A stretch of 37,026 nucleotides of DNA from Rhodospirillales bacterium (lineage in GTDB: Bacteria; Pseudomonadota; Alphaproteobacteria; Reyranellales; Reyranellaceae). A program made the translations under genes and the position numbers. How positions within the stretch are numbered: position 1 is the stretch's first letter; each line of letters opens with the position of its first letter. A model generated the notes under the pieces. The model had not been told where the DNA came from and ran no database searches. It was given only the letters and a program-made list of their open reading frames with translations. Where the stretch lies: assembly GCA_016191685.1 (NCBI GenBank), contig JACPVT010000144.1:1-37026 (forward strand), read 5' to 3'. Positions 1-9,307 of the stretch are shown piece after piece.

Positions 1-82
1 AGGCAAAAAGTCCGGCGATGACGAAGGACATCATCACCAGGATGGTCATGACCGGCCGGCGGATGCAGAGCTCTGACAACAT
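1..82 (-). CDS. RND efflux transporter, inner-membrane permease (N-terminal fragment, continues beyond window start)
   Basis: Minus-strand translation from ATG at 82: MLSELCIRRPVMTILVMMSFVIAGLFA, the typical HAE1/AcrB-family N-terminus; lies directly downstream of the MFP gene on the same strand. Confidence 0.85.
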   Translation of the reverse strand, partial: MLSELCIRRPVMTILVMMSFVIAGLFA

Positions 83-101
83 GTCCCGGTCTCCGTGCCG
101 G

Positions 102-1352
102 CTAGCCGCGAGGCGGTGAGGCGGGCTTCGCCGGCTCGGGCGGCGGCGCGCGGACCGCGACCGCGGCGCCATTGACCAGGCGCAGCTGGCCGTCGATCAC
201 CACCTGCTCGCCGTCGCCCAGCCCCTTGCCGATGACGGACTCGCCGTTCTGGACGCGCTTGACGACGACCTGCCGAAGCTCGGCCGTGCCGTCCTTGACG
301 ACGAACACGTACGCGCCCTGCGGCCCCAGCTGCACGGCGGCCGAGGGCACGGCGATCGCGCCATCCTCGATGCCGAGAACGATCTCGACCTTGACGAACT
401 GGCCCGGCCACAGCAGCTCGTTGGCGTTGGCGATGCGGGCCTTGGCAGTCACCGTTCCGGTGTTGGGATCGACGCTGTTCTCGATGAAGGCCATGGTGCC
501 CGACTGCTTCTTGGTGTCGTCGACGATCGCGGTGACCGCCACCGCGCCCTTGGCCATGGCGGAACGAAGCTCGGGCAGGATGACCTGCGGGATCGCGAAG
601 GTGACGTAGATCGGGTCGATCTGGTTGATGGTGGCGAGGGTGCTGGCCACCGAGTTGTCGCCGACCCGCACGACGGCGCCGGCCTTGCTCGAGATCGAGC
701 CGATGCGGCCCGATACCGGGGCGCGGATTTCAGTGTAGGTGAGCGACGCCTGGACGTTGGCCTTCGCCGCCTCGTCGGCCTCGAGCTGGGCTTCCGCCGC
801 CTTCACCGCCGTCTGGGCGGTGTCGCGCTGCACGACCGTGCCGGCGTTCTTGCCCAGGAGGTCCTCGTAACGCTGGTGGTCGCGCCGGGCCTGCGCGAGC
901 TGCGCCTGGTCCTTGCGGATCTGCGCCTCGATCTGGCCGATCTGCGCTCTCAGCGTTCGCGAGTCGAGTTCGAACAGCAAGTCGCCTTGCTTGACCAGTG
1001 CGCCCTCCTCGACGTTGACCTTCATGATCTGGCTGTCGAGGCGGGGCTTGATCTGGATCGAGGCGATCGCCTGCACGGTGCCGACGGCATCGACGACGAC
1101 CGGCATCGGCTTCTGCGCGATCTTGGCGAGCACGACGGGCACCGGTCCGCCGGGATTGGCGCGGCCGCGCCGACCCTGCGGTTGCGCCATGGCGGCCGGG
1201 CTGCTCTGGGCCTGTTCGGCGGCCTTCGCCGACGTGCCAAACCCCAGGCGCCGCGCCACGTCATCGCGATAAACGTAGGCGGTCCCGCAGACTACGACTG
1301 CGAGCGTAGCCAAGACCGCCACACGGACCATCCGCATATCCGACGTCTCCAA
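102..1352 (-). CDS. RND efflux periplasmic adaptor subunit (membrane fusion protein)
   Basis: 416-aa ORF with N-terminal membrane anchor, biotinyl-lipoyl-like segments (VDAVGTVQAIASIQIKPRLDSQIMKVNVEEGALVKQGDLLFELD; TYTEIRAPVSGRIGSISSKAGAVV) and beta-barrel; adjacent to RND permease. Confidence 0.92.
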   Translation of the reverse strand: METSDMRMVRVAVLATLAVVVCGTAYVYRDDVARRLGFGTSAKAAEQAQSSPAAMAQPQGRRGRANPGGPVPVVLAKIAQKPMPVVVDAVGTVQAIASIQIKPRLDSQIMKVNVEEGALVKQGDLLFELDSRTLRAQIGQIEAQIRKDQAQLAQARRDHQRYEDLLGKNAGTVVQRDTAQTAVKAAEAQLEADEAAKANVQASLTYTEIRAPVSGRIGSISSKAGAVVRVGDNSVASTLATINQIDPIYVTFAIPQVILPELRSAMAKGAVAVTAIVDDTKKQSGTMAFIENSVDPNTGTVTAKARIANANELLWPGQFVKVEIVLGIEDGAIAVPSAAVQLGPQGAYVFVVKDGTAELRQVVVKRVQNGESVIGKGLGDGEQVVIDGQLRLVNGAAVAVRAPPPEPAKPASPPRG

Positions 1353-1431
1353 ACCCCAAGCCCCAGCAAATTATAGGCCCGGCTTCACCCGCCGGACAGT
1401 CACAACCGTGGCAACACCAAGGATTCCAAGC

Positions 1432-1459
1432 AAAAAACCCGCCACAAAGGGCGGGTTTT
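1432..1459 (-). terminator. Rho-independent terminator downstream of rpsD
   Basis: Minus strand AAAACCCGCC-CTTTGT-GGCGGGTTTTTTG: 10-bp GC-rich stem (1434-1443 / 1450-1459) followed by a T-run, 35 bp after the rpsD stop. Confidence 0.85.
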
Positions 1460-1493
1460 CGCAGCGTTTGAAGGCAAAAGCCTCGATTGGCGA

Positions 1494-2120
1494 TCAGCGG
1501 CTGTAGTACTCGACGACCAGCGACGGCTCCATCTGGACCGGATAGGGCACGTCGGCCAGCTTGGGCCCGCGCACGTAGGTGCCCTTCATCTCCTGATGGT
1601 CGACCGAGACGTACTCCGGCACGTCGCGCTCGGCAGTCTGGGTGGCCTCGATGACCCGGGCCATTTCCTTGGCCTTCGAGGTCAGCTCGATGACGTCGTT
1701 GTCCTTCACCAGGTACGACGCGATGTTGACGCGGCGGCCGTTCACCTTGACGTGGCCGTGGCTCACGAGCTGGCGCGAGGCGAACACGGTGATGGCGAAC
1801 TTCATGCGGTAGATGACCGCGTCCAGCCGGCGCTCGAGCAGCTCGACCAGGTTCTCGCCGGTGTCGCCCTTGCGGCGCACGGCCTCGAGATAATAGCGGC
1901 GGAGCTGACGCTCGCCGACCGAGCCGTAGTAGCCCTTGAGCCGCTGCTTCGCCATCAACTGCAGGCGATAGTCGGTCGGCTTGGTGCGACCCTGGCCGTG
2001 CTGGCCGGGACCGTATTCACGCTTGTTGATCGGGCTCTTGGGACGGCCCCACAGGTTGACCCTGAGGCGGCGGTCGATCTTGTACTTCGAATTCGCGCGT
2101 TTGCTCACGCGGCTCTCCAT
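1494..2120 (-). CDS. rpsD: 30S ribosomal protein S4
   Basis: 208-aa [46 protein letters not shown]...; S4 domain [42 protein letters not shown]. Confidence 0.98.
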   Translation of the reverse strand: MESRVSKRANSKYKIDRRLRVNLWGRPKSPINKREYGPGQHGQGRTKPTDYRLQLMAKQRLKGYYGSVGERQLRRYYLEAVRRKGDTGENLVELLERRLDAVIYRMKFAITVFASRQLVSHGHVKVNGRRVNIASYLVKDNDVIELTSKAKEMARVIEATQTAERDVPEYVSVDHQEMKGTYVRGPKLADVPYPVQMEPSLVVEYYSR

Positions 2121-2240
2121 CGTTTGCGCCCGTCGATTTTCGATCGGGCTATGTTGTCCGGATAGGCCTTGGTCCGATACGGGATCGGGGCGGGGCGAGG
2201 TCCAAAAAGGTCCACGACCACGTTCTCCGGAGAAGGGCGG

Positions 2241-2268
2241 AACATACTGGCGAAAGCAGGCCAGTCAA
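2241..2268 (-). promoter_or_regulatory. Candidate sigma70-type promoter for rpsD
   Basis: Minus strand TTGACT (2268-2263) - 16 bp - TATGTT (2246-2241), in the rpsD upstream region. Confidence 0.45.
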
Positions 2269-2297
2269 GCACGCGTTCCTACTGCAATATCAACGGC

Positions 2298-2720
2298 TTA
2301 GATCTCGACCAGCACCACCTCATGCGTAACGTTGGCCGACTTCTTCACCATGGCCGTGGCCGAGCAGTACTTCTCGTCGCTGAGGCTGACGGCGCGTTCG
2401 ACCAGCGCCTTGTTCAGTTTTCGGCCACGCACGGTGTAGACGAGCTTCACCGAGGTGAAGACCTTGGGATGGTCGTCGGCCCGTTCGGCCTCCAGCGACA
2501 CCTCCACGCCTTCGATGTCCTGGCGCTGCTTCTTCAGCATCGAGACGACATCGATCGCCGTGCAGCCGCCCATGCCCATCAGCACCACCTCCATCGGCCG
2601 CGACGCGAGATTGCGGCCGCCGACGTCGGGCGAGCCGTCCATGGTGATGGTGTGGCCGCTGCCCGCCTCGGCGACGAACAGCGCGCCGTCGACCCAGGAA
2701 ATCTTGGCGGTGGTGGACAT
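2298..2720 (-). CDS. OsmC family protein
   Basis: 140-aa ORF with OsmC fold motifs (RPMEVVLMGMGGCTAIDVVSMLKKQRQDI; SDEKYCSATAMVKKSANVTHEV), including the two conserved Cys. Confidence 0.92.
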   Translation of the reverse strand: MSTTAKISWVDGALFVAEAGSGHTITMDGSPDVGGRNLASRPMEVVLMGMGGCTAIDVVSMLKKQRQDIEGVEVSLEAERADDHPKVFTSVKLVYTVRGRKLNKALVERAVSLSDEKYCSATAMVKKSANVTHEVVLVEI

Positions 2721-2722
2721 GA

Positions 2723-3487
2723 CTATTCCTCGTGCTTGCTCTTGGAGAGAAATTTTATGACGCCGTGGAAGGTGCGCGCCTCCTGCTCCGTCATCTCGGC
2801 GCGCTGCAGCAGCGCCTTGAGATTGAGCACCATCGAGGGCCGCATGTCCTTGTTGCGCAGGAAGCCCGACTGGTCGAGCGCGCGCTCGAGATGGTCGAAC
2901 AGGTTCTGCAGCTCCTCCTTGCTGGCCGGGCGCGTCGCATGATCGGACATGCGTTCGGCCGGCGTCTCATCCCCCGCCGCCGCCCATTCGTAAGCGACCA
3001 GCAGCACGGCCTGGGCGATGTTGAGCGAGGAGAACTGCGGATTGAGCGGGATCGAGAGCGCGGTGTCGGCGTGGACCATGTCGTCGTTCTCGAGCCCGGT
3101 GCGCTCGGGCCCGAACAGGATGCCGACCCGCTCGCCCTGCCCGATCCAGCCGCGCACTTCGACGGCGGCGCGCCGCGCCGTCAGGATGCGCTGGGTGAGC
3201 TCGCGGTTGCGCGCCGTGGTAGCCACCACCCGTTCGAGATCGGCCACGGCGGCCTGCACCGTGTCAAAGATCTCGGCCTTCTCCAGCACGACGTCGGCGC
3301 CCGAGGCGGCGCGCTGCGCCCGATCGTTCGGCCAGCCGTCACGCGGGCTCACCAGGCGCAGGGTCGAGAGGCCGCAATTCAGCATCGCGCGTGCCGCCAT
3401 GCCGATGTTCTCGCCCAGTTGCGGGCGCACCAGGATGACCACGGGCGTGGTGATGGCGGTCGCGCGACCCTTCGAAGCTCGTCCCAT
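2723..3487 (-). CDS. trmJ: RNA methyltransferase, TrmJ-type (SpoU/TrmH superfamily)
   Basis: 254-aa ORF: VILVRPQLGENIGMAARAMLNCGLSTLRLVSPRDGWPNDRAQRAASGADVVLE...VGILFGPERTGLENDDMVHADTALSIPLNPQFSSLNIAQAVLLVAYE, i.e. SPOUT motifs 1-3. Confidence 0.93.
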   Translation of the reverse strand: MGRASKGRATAITTPVVILVRPQLGENIGMAARAMLNCGLSTLRLVSPRDGWPNDRAQRAASGADVVLEKAEIFDTVQAAVADLERVVATTARNRELTQRILTARRAAVEVRGWIGQGERVGILFGPERTGLENDDMVHADTALSIPLNPQFSSLNIAQAVLLVAYEWAAAGDETPAERMSDHATRPASKEELQNLFDHLERALDQSGFLRNKDMRPSMVLNLKALLQRAEMTEQEARTFHGVIKFLSKSKHEE

Positions 3488-3518
3488 GCCGCCCTATATC
3501 GCGCCTTGGGTATCGCGC

Positions 3519-5027
3519 CTAGCGCGTCACGATGAGCGGCGGCCGGCGCATCAGGAACAGCAGCGGGATCAGAACCAGCGAGCAGATCATCATGACTCGG
3601 AAGTCGTTGAGGTAGCCGATCAGCGACGCCTGGCGGTTGATCTCGGCGTCCCAGACGGCGAGCAGGCTTGGATCGGCGCCCGGCAGGCCGCGGCCGAGCG
3701 GCCAACCGGGATGGAAGGGCGTGAACTTCTCGACGATGTCGGCCCGGTTCTGCTGCGTGTTGCTGGCCAGCATCGAGACCAGCACGGCGATGCCGATGCT
3801 GGCACCGAGATTGCGCAGCAGGGCGTTGATCGCCGCCCCCTCGGTGCGCAGCCGCGGCGGCAGGGTGGCGAAGGTAAGTACGGTGAGCGGCGGGAAGACG
3901 AGGCCGAGCCCGAAGCCCAGCAGCACGCCGTTCCAGACGATGTGGCTCTCGCTGACGTTCAGGTTGAACAGCGTCATGTCCCACAAGGACAGCGCACAAA
4001 GCCCGAAACCGAGGGCGATCAGCAGGCGCGAGTCGATGCGCCCGATCAGGCGCGACACCAGCATCATCGACACCATCATGCCGGCGCCGCGCGGCGCCAG
4101 CACGACACCGGTGGTGAAGACCGGGTAGCCCATGAGCTGCTGCAGGAAGGGCGGCATCAGGGTCGCCGAGACGATCAGCACGAGACCGGCCAGTGCCGTG
4201 AAGAGGAGTCCGACCGAGAGGTTGCGGTCGCGGAACAGGTCGCGCGACAGGAACGGCTGGCGATCGGTCATCATGTGGATCAGGAACATGGCGAAGGCCA
4301 CGCCCGCCACCAGCGTCTCGCCGATGATCTCCGCCGAGTCGTACCAGTCGAGCATGTGGCCGCGGTCGAGCATGAGCTGGAACGAGCCGATGGCGACGGC
4401 CAGCAGCGTGAAGCCCAGCAGATCGAAGCGCCGCGGCCGGTCGTGGACGCTGTCGCGCACCAGCGCGAGGATGCCGAGCGTACAGAGGATGCCGACCGGC
4501 AGGTTGACGTAGAACACCCAGCGCCAGGTGAATTCGTCGGTGAGCCAGCCGCCCAGCGACGGACCGGCGATCGGGCCCAGCATGGTGCCGACGCCCCACA
4601 TCGCCATCGCCTTGCCCTGCTCCTCGCGCGGATAGGTGTCCATCATGATTGCCTGCGATACCGGCACCAGTGCGGCGCCAAAACCGCCCTGCAGGGCGCG
4701 GAACAGCACGAGCTGGTCGAGCGACTGGGCGGCGCCGCACAGCATCGAGACGATGGTGAAGCCCACGACGCAGGTGGCGAGCGTGCGGCGGAGTCCGAAG
4801 CGCATGGCGCAGAAGCCAGCGAGCGGCGTCATGATGGCCGACGCCACGATATAGGACGTCACGACCCAGGAGACCTGCTCCTGGGTGGCCGACAGCGAGC
4901 CCTGGATCGACGGCAGCGCCACGTTGGCGATGGTGCCGTCCAGGGCATGCATGATGGTGGCGGCCATCACCGTGAAGGTGATCAGGCGGCGACGGCGCAG
5001 CGTCGCCCTGTCGACGGCCGGCGCCAT
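3519..5027 (-). CDS. DHA2-family MFS multidrug transporter (EmrB/QacA type)
   Basis: 14-TM type sequence: TFTVMAATIMHALDGTIANVALPSIQGSLSATQEQVSWVVTSYIVASAIMTPLAGFCAMRFGLRR...; ORF extends to 5102, but the ATG at 5027 (MAPAVDRATLRRRRL) is the likely start, just after the HlyD-like gene. Confidence 0.93.
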   Translation of the reverse strand: MAPAVDRATLRRRRLITFTVMAATIMHALDGTIANVALPSIQGSLSATQEQVSWVVTSYIVASAIMTPLAGFCAMRFGLRRTLATCVVGFTIVSMLCGAAQSLDQLVLFRALQGGFGAALVPVSQAIMMDTYPREEQGKAMAMWGVGTMLGPIAGPSLGGWLTDEFTWRWVFYVNLPVGILCTLGILALVRDSVHDRPRRFDLLGFTLLAVAIGSFQLMLDRGHMLDWYDSAEIIGETLVAGVAFAMFLIHMMTDRQPFLSRDLFRDRNLSVGLLFTALAGLVLIVSATLMPPFLQQLMGYPVFTTGVVLAPRGAGMMVSMMLVSRLIGRIDSRLLIALGFGLCALSLWDMTLFNLNVSESHIVWNGVLLGFGLGLVFPPLTVLTFATLPPRLRTEGAAINALLRNLGASIGIAVLVSMLASNTQQNRADIVEKFTPFHPGWPLGRGLPGADPSLLAVWDAEINRQASLIGYLNDFRVMMICSLVLIPLLFLMRRPPLIVTR

Positions 5028-5031
5028 CAGC

Positions 5032-6174
5032 CTAGGGCTTGGCGCTGGCCGACGCGCTCGACAGGCCGAGCGACTTGCCGAGGCCGGCCAGCAGCCCGCC
5101 AATCGACCGGCTGTGTCCGGTGTCGATCTCGACCGTCGTGCTCATGCCGACGCGGAGCGGCGGGTCGCCGTCGCGGCAGGTGACGGCGATGCGCACCGGA
5201 ATGCGCTGCACCACCTTCACCCAGTTGCCGCTGGCGTTCTGCGGCGGCAGAACGGCGAACTCGGCGCCGGTCGACTGGGAAATGCTGGCGACCGATCCAC
5301 TGCACGCCGAGTCGGGATAGGTGTCGACGTGGATCGTGGCCTTCTGGCCCGGCCGCACGCGCGTGAGTTCGGTCTCCTTGAAGTTGGCCTCGATCCAGAG
5401 GTCGGTGTCGGCCACGACGACCATCACCGGCACGCCGGCGGTGGCATAGCTGCCGGGCACCGGCCGCTTGGCGACGATGCCGTCGAGCGGCGCCTCGATC
5501 GTGGTGCGGCGAAGCTGCAGCAGCGCCTCGTCGCGCGCCGCCATCATCTGCTTCACCCTGGGATGGTCGTCGGTGCGGATCCTGCGGTCGCCGGCCAGGG
5601 CGGCCTCGATGCGGGTGAGATCCTCCTGCGCCGCCGAGATCCGCTGGCGCGCGACATCGAGCGCGAGGCGCGCCTCCTCGAGCTTCTGGGTCGAGGCGAT
5701 CTTCTTTTCGGCGAGGCCGGACTGTCGCTCGAACTCGGCCTCGGCATAGGTCTGCTGGCTGAGCGCCGCCTTGATCTCCTCGCGCTTGGTGCGCCACTGC
5801 GCGCGCAGGCCGCGGATGTCGGCGCGCGTCGTCTCGATCTCGGCCTCGATCCTGACCAGCGCCAGCCGGTAGGACTGATCATCGAGCCTGAACAGGAGCT
5901 GGCCACGCGACACCGCCTGGTTCTCCTTGACCGGCACCTCGACAATGATGCCGCTCAACTCGGTGGCGATCTGGGCGCGGTCGCCCTTCACGTAGGCGTT
6001 GTCGGTCGCGATGAACCGCCCCGACGACAGCCAGACGAACAGCGTGACGGCCAGGACGAACAGCGGCAGCAGCCACATGCCGGTACGCGCCAGAGCGCGC
6101 CCGGCCAGCCGCGGCCGCCGCGGGACGGTCGCGATGGGCGGTGTCTTGCTGTCCAGATGTTCGCCGTCTCGCAC
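5032..6174 (-). CDS. HlyD/EmrA-type secretion protein (efflux adaptor)
   Basis: 380-aa ORF: single TM then ATDNAYVKGDRAQIATELSGIIVEVPVKENQAVSRGQLLFRLDDQSY, coiled coil and TIEAPLDGIVAKRPVPGSYA; paired with the downstream DHA2 transporter. Confidence 0.93.
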   Translation of the reverse strand: MRDGEHLDSKTPPIATVPRRPRLAGRALARTGMWLLPLFVLAVTLFVWLSSGRFIATDNAYVKGDRAQIATELSGIIVEVPVKENQAVSRGQLLFRLDDQSYRLALVRIEAEIETTRADIRGLRAQWRTKREEIKAALSQQTYAEAEFERQSGLAEKKIASTQKLEEARLALDVARQRISAAQEDLTRIEAALAGDRRIRTDDHPRVKQMMAARDEALLQLRRTTIEAPLDGIVAKRPVPGSYATAGVPVMVVVADTDLWIEANFKETELTRVRPGQKATIHVDTYPDSACSGSVASISQSTGAEFAVLPPQNASGNWVKVVQRIPVRIAVTCRDGDPPLRVGMSTTVEIDTGHSRSIGGLLAGLGKSLGLSSASASAKP

Positions 6175-6255
6175 GCGGGATATGGTCTGCCCCGACCTCT
6201 TCTAGGTCAACCGGAGGTCGAACATGGCTGCTAGGCCGGCCGCGCCGATATGCGA

Positions 6256-7863
6256 CTATTGCCGCTCCGCGGGGCGGGCGCCGTCGCGGAACAGCTTGTA
6301 GGTGATGGCGTCGTAGAGGGCGTTGTACGAGGCGTCGACGATGTTGGGCGACACGCCGATGGTGCTCCAGCGCCGGCCCGTCGCATCGGCGCTCTCGATC
6401 ATGACGCGGGTGGTGGCGGCGGTGCCGCCGCCCGAATCGAGGATGCGCACCTTGAAGTCGACCAGCCGCATGTCCCCGAGCTCGGGATAGATCGGCAGCA
6501 GGGCCTTTCGCAACGCAGCATCGAGCGCATTCACCGGGCCGTTGCCTTCGCCCACTTCCATTGCCCGCCGGCCGGCGATGTCGAGTTTCACCGTCGCCTC
6601 GGAGAGCGCGATGAGCTGGCCGCGCGCATTGACGCGCCGTTCGGCCAGCACGCGAAAGCTCTGCAGGGCGAAGTAGTCGGGCACCGTATGGAGTTCATGC
6701 CGCGCCAGAAGCTCGAACGAAGCATCGGCGCCGTCATAGGCATAGCCCTCGGACTCGCGCTCCTTGACGATTTCGAGCAGCCGCGCGACGCCCGGATTCT
6801 TCGGGTCAACCTCGAGGCCGATCTGGCGGAAACGCGCCATGATGTTGGAGCGACCGGCCTGGTCGCTGACCACGATGATGCGCTGGTTGCCCACGATCTC
6901 GGGATCGACATGCTCGTAGGTCCTGGGATCCTTCTCGACCGCCGAGACATGCAGGCCGCCCTTGTGCGCAAAGGCGCGCGTGCCGACGTAGGCGGCGCTG
7001 CGGTTGGCCGGCATATTCAGCCGATCGTCGAGCAGGCGCGACAGATGCGTGAGCCGCGCCATCGCGCCGTCCTTCAGGCCGGTGTCGAAGCCCATCTTGA
7101 GCACGAGGTTGGGGATCAGCGCGACCATGTTGGCGTTGCCGCAGCGTTCGCCCAGCCCGTTGATGGTGCCCTGGACCTGGCGCACGCCGGCGCGGACGGC
7201 GGCCAGGGTGTTGGCGACGGCATTCTCGGTGTCGTTGTGGGTGTGGATGCCCAGCCGCTCGCCGGTAATCTTTTTCGCCACCTCGGCCACGATGCGTTCG
7301 ATCTCGTGCGGCAGGGTTCCGCCATTGGTATCGCACAACACCAGCCAGCGCGCGCCGGCCTTGTCGGCGGCGGCGAGGCAGGCCATCGCATAGTCGGGGT
7401 TGGCCTTGTAGCCGTCGAAGAAGTGCTCGGCGTCGAACATCACCTCGTCCATCCTGGTCTTCGCGTAGGCCAGCGAATCGCCGATCATCTCGAGGTATTC
7501 GCCACGGTCGACTTCGAGCGCGACGTCGACGTGGAAATCCCAGGTCTTGCCCACCATGCAGACGTTGCGCGCCTTGGTCGCCAGGATGGCGGCGAGGCCG
7601 GGATCGTTGGCGGCGCTGCGGCCGGCACGCCGCGTCATGCCGAAAGCCGTGAACTTCGCGTTCTTGAATTCCGGCGGATCGGCAAAGAAGCGATCGTCGG
7701 TCGGGTTGGCGCCGGGCCAGCCGCCCTCGATGTAGTCGATGCCGAGCAGGTCGAGCTCGCGCGCGATCGCGGCCTTGTCGGCCACGGTGAAATCGACGCC
7801 TTGCGTCTGGGCGCCGTCTCGCAGGGTGGTGTCGAAGAGATAGATGCGGTTGGACTGTTTCAT
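6256..7863 (-). CDS. cimA: (R)-citramalate synthase
   Basis: 535-aa ORF: RIYLFDTTLRDGAQTQGVDFTVADKAAIARELDLLGIDYIEGGWPGANPTD...LCDTNGGTLPHEIERIV...LGIHTHNDTENAVANTLAAVRAGVRQVQGTINGLGERCGNANMVALIP; HMGL-like plus LeuA-dimer C-terminus. Confidence 0.93.
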   Translation of the reverse strand: MKQSNRIYLFDTTLRDGAQTQGVDFTVADKAAIARELDLLGIDYIEGGWPGANPTDDRFFADPPEFKNAKFTAFGMTRRAGRSAANDPGLAAILATKARNVCMVGKTWDFHVDVALEVDRGEYLEMIGDSLAYAKTRMDEVMFDAEHFFDGYKANPDYAMACLAAADKAGARWLVLCDTNGGTLPHEIERIVAEVAKKITGERLGIHTHNDTENAVANTLAAVRAGVRQVQGTINGLGERCGNANMVALIPNLVLKMGFDTGLKDGAMARLTHLSRLLDDRLNMPANRSAAYVGTRAFAHKGGLHVSAVEKDPRTYEHVDPEIVGNQRIIVVSDQAGRSNIMARFRQIGLEVDPKNPGVARLLEIVKERESEGYAYDGADASFELLARHELHTVPDYFALQSFRVLAERRVNARGQLIALSEATVKLDIAGRRAMEVGEGNGPVNALDAALRKALLPIYPELGDMRLVDFKVRILDSGGGTAATTRVMIESADATGRRWSTIGVSPNIVDASYNALYDAITYKLFRDGARPAERQ

Positions 7864-7907
7864 GACGGCGGCATCATAGTTGGGCAGCCACGCGGGAGAT
7901 ACGCCTT

Positions 7908-9029
7908 ATGACCACGGCCACGACCATCACCGAACTGCGAACGACGCTCCTCCAGGTGCCGTGGCAGGGCGCCGCCCCGGCCGCCGGCATCCTGTCGGCG
8001 TCGAAGCGCGATATCTTCGTACTCGAGATCGAGACCCAGGGCGGGCTGATCGGCATGAGCTACCTGATGCCGTTGCGCGGCGGGCTGCACACCCTCGACG
8101 CCTGCATGAAAGAACTGATCGCCCCGCACGTGATCGGCCGCGACGCGACCGAGGTCGAGGCGATTTGGCAGGCGCTCTACAAGAGCAACTTTTGGCTCGG
8201 CCGCATGGGCGTCACCGTGTTCGCGCAGAGCGCCGTCGACATGGCGCTGTGGGACATCGTGGGCAAGCGGGCCGGCCTGCCCCTGTTCCGGCTGTGGGGT
8301 GCGGCCCGCACCGAGGTGCCCGCCTACGGCTCGGGCGTGTTCCGCGGCCTCGGCCGCGACGGCATGATCGCCCGCGCCAAGGAGTTCACGGCGCAGGGCC
8401 TCAGGGCCATCAAGATGCAGGTGGCGCACATCCGGCCGTGGCGCGAGGACGTCGAGAACGTAAGAGCGATGCGCGAGGCGATGGGCGGCGGCATCGAGAT
8501 CATGATCGACGTCAACATGGGCTGGGACGCCGACACCGCCATCCAGGCCGGCCACCGCATCGACGAGTTCGACCCCTACTGGCTGGAGGAGCCGGTGGTG
8601 GCCGAAGACTTCGCCGGCTACCGGCGCATCGCTGCAGCCCTGAAGACCCGCATCGTGGGCGGCGAGAGTCACTTCGGACGCAACGACCTCCGTCCGTTCT
8701 TCGAAGCCCCCCACAGCGTGCCCATCCTGCAGCCCGACCCGATGCGCGGCGGCTACACCGAGCTGCGCAAGATCGCGGCGGCGGCCGAGCCGTGGGGCAT
8801 CCGCATCGCGCCGCATCTCTTCCACGAGACCATGGTCCACGTCATGGCCTCGATCCCCAACGCCAACTATCTCGAATACATGACCTGGAACGACGACCTC
8901 TGGATCGAGCCGGTGCTGCCGTCGAAGACCGGCACGATGTCGCCGCCGGAACGGCCGGGCCACGGCCTCGCCTTCCGGCCGGAGATCCTGAAGGACTGCC
9001 GGATCGGCGGGCAGCGGCTGAAAGGCTGA
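7908..9029 (+). CDS. Mandelate racemase/muconate lactonizing enzyme family protein (enolase superfamily)
   Basis: 373-aa ORF: LRAIKMQVAH...IEIMIDVNMGWDADTAIQAGHRIDEFDPYWLEEPVVAEDFAGYRRIAAALKTRIVGGESHF...IRIAPHLFHE. Confidence 0.92.
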   Translation: MTTATTITELRTTLLQVPWQGAAPAAGILSASKRDIFVLEIETQGGLIGMSYLMPLRGGLHTLDACMKELIAPHVIGRDATEVEAIWQALYKSNFWLGRMGVTVFAQSAVDMALWDIVGKRAGLPLFRLWGAARTEVPAYGSGVFRGLGRDGMIARAKEFTAQGLRAIKMQVAHIRPWREDVENVRAMREAMGGGIEIMIDVNMGWDADTAIQAGHRIDEFDPYWLEEPVVAEDFAGYRRIAAALKTRIVGGESHFGRNDLRPFFEAPHSVPILQPDPMRGGYTELRKIAAAAEPWGIRIAPHLFHETMVHVMASIPNANYLEYMTWNDDLWIEPVLPSKTGTMSPPERPGHGLAFRPEILKDCRIGGQRLKG

Positions 9030-9149
9030 GTCCACCCGTTCTGAGTCCGCTGCGGTGCGGACGGAAAGGAAACTCACTTCGCGCCCCGCGCCGCCGCGCC
9101 GGATCGGGGCCAAGCCCTTCAATCGGCTGGCGTTTTCCGTTCCTATCGA

Positions 9150-9222
9150 CGCCTGGAAATGTCCGCCGAAAGCGGACATTCGCGAGATCGACTTCGGCAA
9201 TTTATAGTCGGTTTTCCAGGCG
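9150..9222. repeat. Nested inverted repeats in convergent intergenic region
   Basis: Outer arms CGCCTGGAAA (9150-9159) / TTTCCAGGCG (9213-9222); inner hairpin AATGTCCGC-CGAAA-GCGGACATT (9158-9180). Confidence 0.7.
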
Positions 9223-9254
9223 ACTTCCAAAAAGATGCAAGGAGTGCCGGGGTG

Positions 9255-9270
9255 GTCATTGATCAATGAC
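9255..9270. repeat. 16-bp perfect palindrome
   Basis: GTCATTGATCAATGAC reads identically on both strands. Confidence 0.8.
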
Positions 9271-9307
9271 ATAGGATGTTTGCCCTATATTTTCAAGTTC
9301 AGATTTC

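Noticed and set aside
3018-5183. 721-aa plus-strand ORF
   Set aside because: Antisense to the TrmJ and DHA2 transporter genes; composition (Arg/His/Gln/Asp-rich, no domains) is typical of shadow ORFs in high-GC DNA.
4885-6234. 449-aa plus-strand ORF
   Set aside because: Antisense shadow of the EmrA-like gene.
6250-7911. 553-aa plus-strand ORF
   Set aside because: Exact antisense shadow of cimA; low-complexity translation without domain pattern.
7860-9272. 470-aa minus-strand ORF beginning MSLINDHPGTPCIF
   Set aside because: Antisense to the enolase-superfamily gene; its N-terminal part comes from the repeat-containing intergenic region.
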